This document shows positions 8,085 to 10,221 of a stretch of 10,221 nt of DNA, piece after piece. The DNA comes from a bacterium. Lineage in GTDB: Bacteria > Spirochaetota > JAHITG01. A program made the translations under genes and the position numbers. Every line of letters starts with the position of its first letter. The stretch's first letter is position 1. The notes below the pieces were generated by a model. That model ran no database searches and was not told where the DNA came from. It was given only the letters and a program-made list of their open reading frames with translations. The stretch spans positions 1-10,221 of the forward strand of contig JAQTRT010000090.1 of the NCBI GenBank assembly GCA_028711675.1, given 5' to 3'.

Positions 8085-8230
8085 GCCACAGATGAACACA
8101 GAAAAACACGGAAAAGGATTTTATTAACAGGATGGACAGGATTAATAATATATCGATTTTTATATTAACTCTATCCAATAAATTATCCTGAAATGATCTG
8201 AATCTGCGTTAATCTGTGTTTATCTGTGGC
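8085..8230. repeat. Imperfect palindromic intergenic repeat (MITE-like or REP-like)
   Basis: The left end GCCACAGATGAACACAGA (8085-8102) is matched by the reverse complement of the right end, GCCACAGATAAACACAGA. Over the outer 28 bases the two arms agree at about 23 positions. Inside, two ACAGGAT copies (8127-8133, 8136-8142) stand on the left and an ATCCTG on the right. The centre is a small hairpin AATATA (8147-8152) with TATATT (8161-8166), whose midpoint coincides with that of the whole element. The arms belong to a class of CCACAGAT-type intergenic repeats that I recall from many environmental bacterial genomes; copy number here cannot be judged. No transposase or clear target-site duplication is seen. 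Confidence 0.7.
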
Positions 8231-8349
8231 TTTCTGTCCTTTTTCCTTTTTCATGAGATTTTTAACATCGTCCTTACGGGGATATGAAAAGACCTATAAG
8301 GCACATTGTTTTAAAACCATGAAAAACGAATTTTTTTTCCTCTTTTCCG

Positions 8350-9102
8350 TCAGCGGCTCAGATACCGTTCCGTGAATTTGTCATCCGGGATGCCGGAATC
8401 AAATTTAACATTCATCTGGATCATTTTAGTCTTGTGTTTGGCTTTTACGTCTTCCATGGTCATCTCCCGGCTGGTCCAGTAACCGTTCACCTGTTCTACT
8501 TTTTCCATGGTAATGATCTTAAAAAGCCTGCCGGCTTTATCGTACATTTCAACGCGGGAAGGATAGAAGTTAGCCGTGTTTACCCACATAACGGTCCTTG
8601 AGTAATCGGATGTTTTTCCGGGTTTCAGTTTGCTGTCCAGGACATACATGTTATTCTCTGTCTTCAACAGTTGCGCATCCAGTTTATCGGAATAATTCCT
8701 GGCTTCCATGTCCTCATAGGTGAAATCCGTGCCGGCGAACTTCGAGTTCTTGACATGGGAAGCGATGCGCCGGACCTTTTTAAAAGCCGGAAGATACAGA
8801 TACATGACATCATTGGGAAGGGAGAGGAATCCGATGCCTTTCTGGTCAGCCGGAGAGAGGAACCGGACAAGCCTTCGTTCGCTCCCTTTCTGGAGCAGGC
8901 TCATTTCCCGTACCTTTTCCTTGTTATTCCTGTCGATCAGCACGACTTTCATCAGGGTATCCTGGTCCTTGGGTGCGTTCATGGTCTCATCCACTTTCCG
9001 CATGATCTGGTTGGCAGTGAGCTGCTGGGCCTGTACGCTTCCGGAACAGATCGAAAGGAACAGCAGACCGGAGAGAATAGTAAAATGGATCATTTTTTTC
9101 AT
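8350..9102 (-). CDS. LolA-like outer-membrane lipoprotein-sorting family protein (periplasmic)
   Basis: A 250-residue protein with a signal peptide (Lys-rich start, hydrophobic 5-20, likely cleavage after VQA at residue 25). The mature part has the hallmark block of the LolA-like family usually annotated as outer membrane lipoprotein-sorting protein: a FLSPADQKGIGFL stretch (81-93), DVMYLYLPAFKKVRR (98-112) and FAGTDFTYEDM (122-132). LolA-type folds are half-barrels that carry acyl chains across the periplasm. This subfamily is typically encoded beside MMPL/RND exporters, as it is here, and is thought to pass on their hydrophobic cargo. That role is inference. The ATG at 9102 is supported by AGGAGGT (9109-9115) 6 bases upstream. 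A cysteine at residue 19 (LSIC) is not a standard lipobox, so a lipoprotein is unlikely but not excluded given the relaxed lipoboxes of some lineages. The gene lies 98 bases after the exporter gene and probably in the same operon. Confidence 0.87.
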   Translation of the reverse strand: MKKMIHFTILSGLLFLSICSGSVQAQQLTANQIMRKVDETMNAPKDQDTLMKVVLIDRNNKEKVREMSLLQKGSERRLVRFLSPADQKGIGFLSLPNDVMYLYLPAFKKVRRIASHVKNSKFAGTDFTYEDMEARNYSDKLDAQLLKTENNMYVLDSKLKPGKTSDYSRTVMWVNTANFYPSRVEMYDKAGRLFKIITMEKVEQVNGYWTSREMTMEDVKAKHKTKMIQMNVKFDSGIPDDKFTERYLSR

Positions 9103-9144
9103 AGTTATACCTCCTAAGATAATATTCGATCTCTATGAGTTCCT

Positions 9145-9190
9145 GTCTGTTCCCAAACCCGCGAAGGATTTTAAATAAAAGGGAACAGAC
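9145..9190 (-). repeat. Intercistronic inverted repeat (stem-loop) between exporter and LolA-like genes
   Basis: GTCTGTTCCC (9145-9154) and GGGAACAGAC (9181-9190) are perfect 10-base inverted repeats around a 26-base AT-rich loop. The stem extends by two more G-C pairs beyond one mismatch. It begins 11 bases after the exporter stop codon on the minus strand. No T-run follows it, so it is not a classical intrinsic terminator. It could protect the 3' end of the exporter mRNA, attenuate transcription or be an operator. Confidence 0.65.
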
Positions 9191-9200
9191 CGGATTTTCT

Positions 9201-10221
9201 TCATTCCACCTTATCGGAACCTTTTATCCATGTTCCCACAAATCCTGCTTTTGTGACAATGATAAGAGCGGGCAGAAGGACCATGGTGCTGATGCCCGAT
9301 CCCAGCATGGTGATGGCCAGGAGTATGGAGAAATTCTGGATGGGGACCAGGTTCCCGAAGAGCAGGACCAGGAAACCGAGCATGACGGTCAGGACATTGA
9401 TGGTAATGGCTTTTCCGGTTGTACGGAGCGTGATATCCAGGGCATCAGCAGCTGACTTGCTCTTGTGAAATTCCTGCCTGAACCGGCTGATGAAATGGAT
9501 GGGGTAATCGATGCCGATGCCGATGGCAATGCTCCCGACCAGGACCGTGGCTACGTCCAGGGGAATATGGAAATAACCCATACACCCGAAGATGAGAAGC
9601 AGTGTAAAGGTGATGGGGACCAGGCCGATAAGCCCTCCTGTAAAGGAGCGGAGCAAAAGGACCAGGCAGATAAAGACCAGGATAACACAGATGATGAGGC
9701 TCCGGACCTGGCTCCTGATGATGCTGTTGTCCAAATGTTCATAAATGGACGGGTAACCGGTCAGGGAGTAGCTGATCTTGTCGTTGTTCCGCTCCCGGAT
9801 ATGATCGCGAACCGCATCGAGCATTTTTTTCAGCTGGGATGCTGTATCAATCCGGCTTACCATGCACTGGATGACGGCTTCATTCTTATCCTCGTTCACC
9901 AGCTGGCTCATCACTTCCTGTCCTTCCAGGAAGAACCAGAGATTGGCCACTTTTTCCCTGGAATCCGGTACACGGCGTCCTTCTCCGATCACATCGTTCA
10001 TCTCGATGATAAGGTCCAGAACAGACTGGGGATTGTGGATGTCGCTCTGTTTTTTCAGGAATTCCTGCATCTCTTTCATCTGTTCCAGGACAGCGGGGTC
10101 CTGGATATCCCCTTTCACCAGCATTTGCAGCATCATGGAGCCCCCGAAATTCCGGTTGATGATCTCATCAGCCACCCGGATGCTGCTGCCAGGCTGGAAA
10201 TAACCCTGGATATCGACCTTG
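9201..10221 (-). CDS. RND superfamily (MMPL-type) exporter, C-terminal part, truncated by window edge
   Basis: The frame is open to the last base of the window, so the gene starts outside it. A GTG at 10175 is internal, because the codons before it (VDIQGYFQPGSSIR) fit the conserved periplasmic region of the family. 339 residues are visible. Numbered from the edge: the second periplasmic loop (1-170), then hydrophobic spans at about 172-190, 194-213, 223-241, 271-290 and 297-322, consistent with TM8-TM12 of a 12-TM RND protein. GIGIDYPIHF (234-243) carries the aspartate (D238) that serves proton relay in MMPL-type RND proteins. The FGGS element (25-28) also fits the predicted RND exporters of COG1033. 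These proton-driven pumps include lipid exporters such as MmpL3 and HpnN; the substrate here is unknown. With the LolA-like and outer-membrane genes downstream it probably forms an envelope transport operon. Confidence 0.9.
   Translation of the reverse strand, partial: KVDIQGYFQPGSSIRVADEIINRNFGGSMMLQMLVKGDIQDPAVLEQMKEMQEFLKKQSDIHNPQSVLDLIIEMNDVIGEGRRVPDSREKVANLWFFLEGQEVMSQLVNEDKNEAVIQCMVSRIDTASQLKKMLDAVRDHIRERNNDKISYSLTGYPSIYEHLDNSIIRSQVRSLIICVILVFICLVLLLRSFTGGLIGLVPITFTLLLIFGCMGYFHIPLDVATVLVGSIAIGIGIDYPIHFISRFRQEFHKSKSAADALDITLRTTGKAITINVLTVMLGFLVLLFGNLVPIQNFSILLAITMLGSGISTMVLLPALIIVTKAGFVGTWIKGSDKVE

Larger units (their letters stand above)
8039..8349. other. Gene-free spacer of 311 bases between the LolA-like and outer-membrane protein genes
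   Basis: It holds the outer-membrane gene RBS next to 8038, a 146-base palindromic repeat (8085-8230), and an AT-rich remainder (8231-8349). The remainder contains a 10-base palindrome GTTTTAAAAC (8308-8317) and T-runs. I found no convincing promoter or intrinsic terminator on the minus strand, so read-through from the LolA-like gene is the simplest reading. No coding region is apparent. Confidence 0.6.

Noticed and set aside
8039..8089. Seventeen-residue N-terminal extension of the outer-membrane protein (start at 8089)
   Set aside because: It would bury the signal peptide, overlap the palindromic repeat and ignore the near-perfect AGGAGGT just before the ATG at 8038.
8085..8230. CRISPR array or transposon remnant at the repeat region
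   Set aside because: There are no regularly spaced direct repeats and no transposase fragment. The structure is a single imperfect palindrome.
8266..8300. CCTTA...TAAGG inverted repeat in the spacer after the LolA-like gene
   Set aside because: The stem is five bases with a long loop and no T-run on the relevant strand, as expected by chance in AT-rich DNA.

Overview
The window comes from a diderm (Gram-negative-type) bacterium. It carries an outer-membrane beta-barrel ending in phenylalanine, a LolA-like periplasmic protein and an RND exporter, alongside a rich set of signalling proteins. Base composition looks close to balanced by eye. The combination of multi-membrane-span GAF/PP2C (SpoIIE-type) phosphatases, a DUF1846 protein, a GGDEF-like/PilZ protein and an MMPL/LolA-like/DUF1302-like operon would fit spirochaetes or several poorly cultured diderm phyla. 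The sequence alone does not fix the lineage.

Left part, plus strand (1-3678): two tandem paralogous membrane phosphatases. The first is cut by the window start and the second is complete (729 aa). They overlap in an ATGA stop/start, so they are almost certainly one translationally coupled transcription unit. Each has a membrane region, a GAF-like sensor, a helical linker and a C-terminal SpoIIE/RsbU-type PP2C phosphatase domain with the metal-binding aspartates present. Such enzymes typically dephosphorylate anti-sigma-factor antagonists (STAS proteins), but no partner is encoded in the window.

Middle (3679-6569): a good sigma-70-like promoter at 3693-3720 precedes a DUF1846 (UPF0371) protein of unknown function, best started at 3779. 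It converges on a minus-strand gene (5341-6462) whose product has an unclassified N-terminal region, a degenerate GGDEF domain (KDNEF) and a C-terminal PilZ domain that keeps the c-di-GMP-binding motifs. The product is therefore likely a c-di-GMP receiver, not a synthase.

Right part, minus strand (6570-10221): an apparent operon transcribed right to left. It encodes an RND/MMPL-type exporter (5' end outside the window), a secreted LolA-like protein and a DUF1302-like outer-membrane barrel, and ends at a clear intrinsic terminator (6570-6597). The three products could form a route from inner membrane through periplasm to outer membrane, probably for a lipid or other hydrophobic substrate. A 10-bp perfect inverted repeat lies between the first two genes. 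A 146-bp imperfect palindromic intergenic repeat lies between the last two.

No tRNA, rRNA, CRISPR array, transposase or phage gene was seen. Nothing proves a wholly new system. The most interesting items are the coupled phosphatase pair with diverged catalytic motifs, the degenerate GGDEF-PilZ fusion, the envelope-transport operon and the palindromic repeat.
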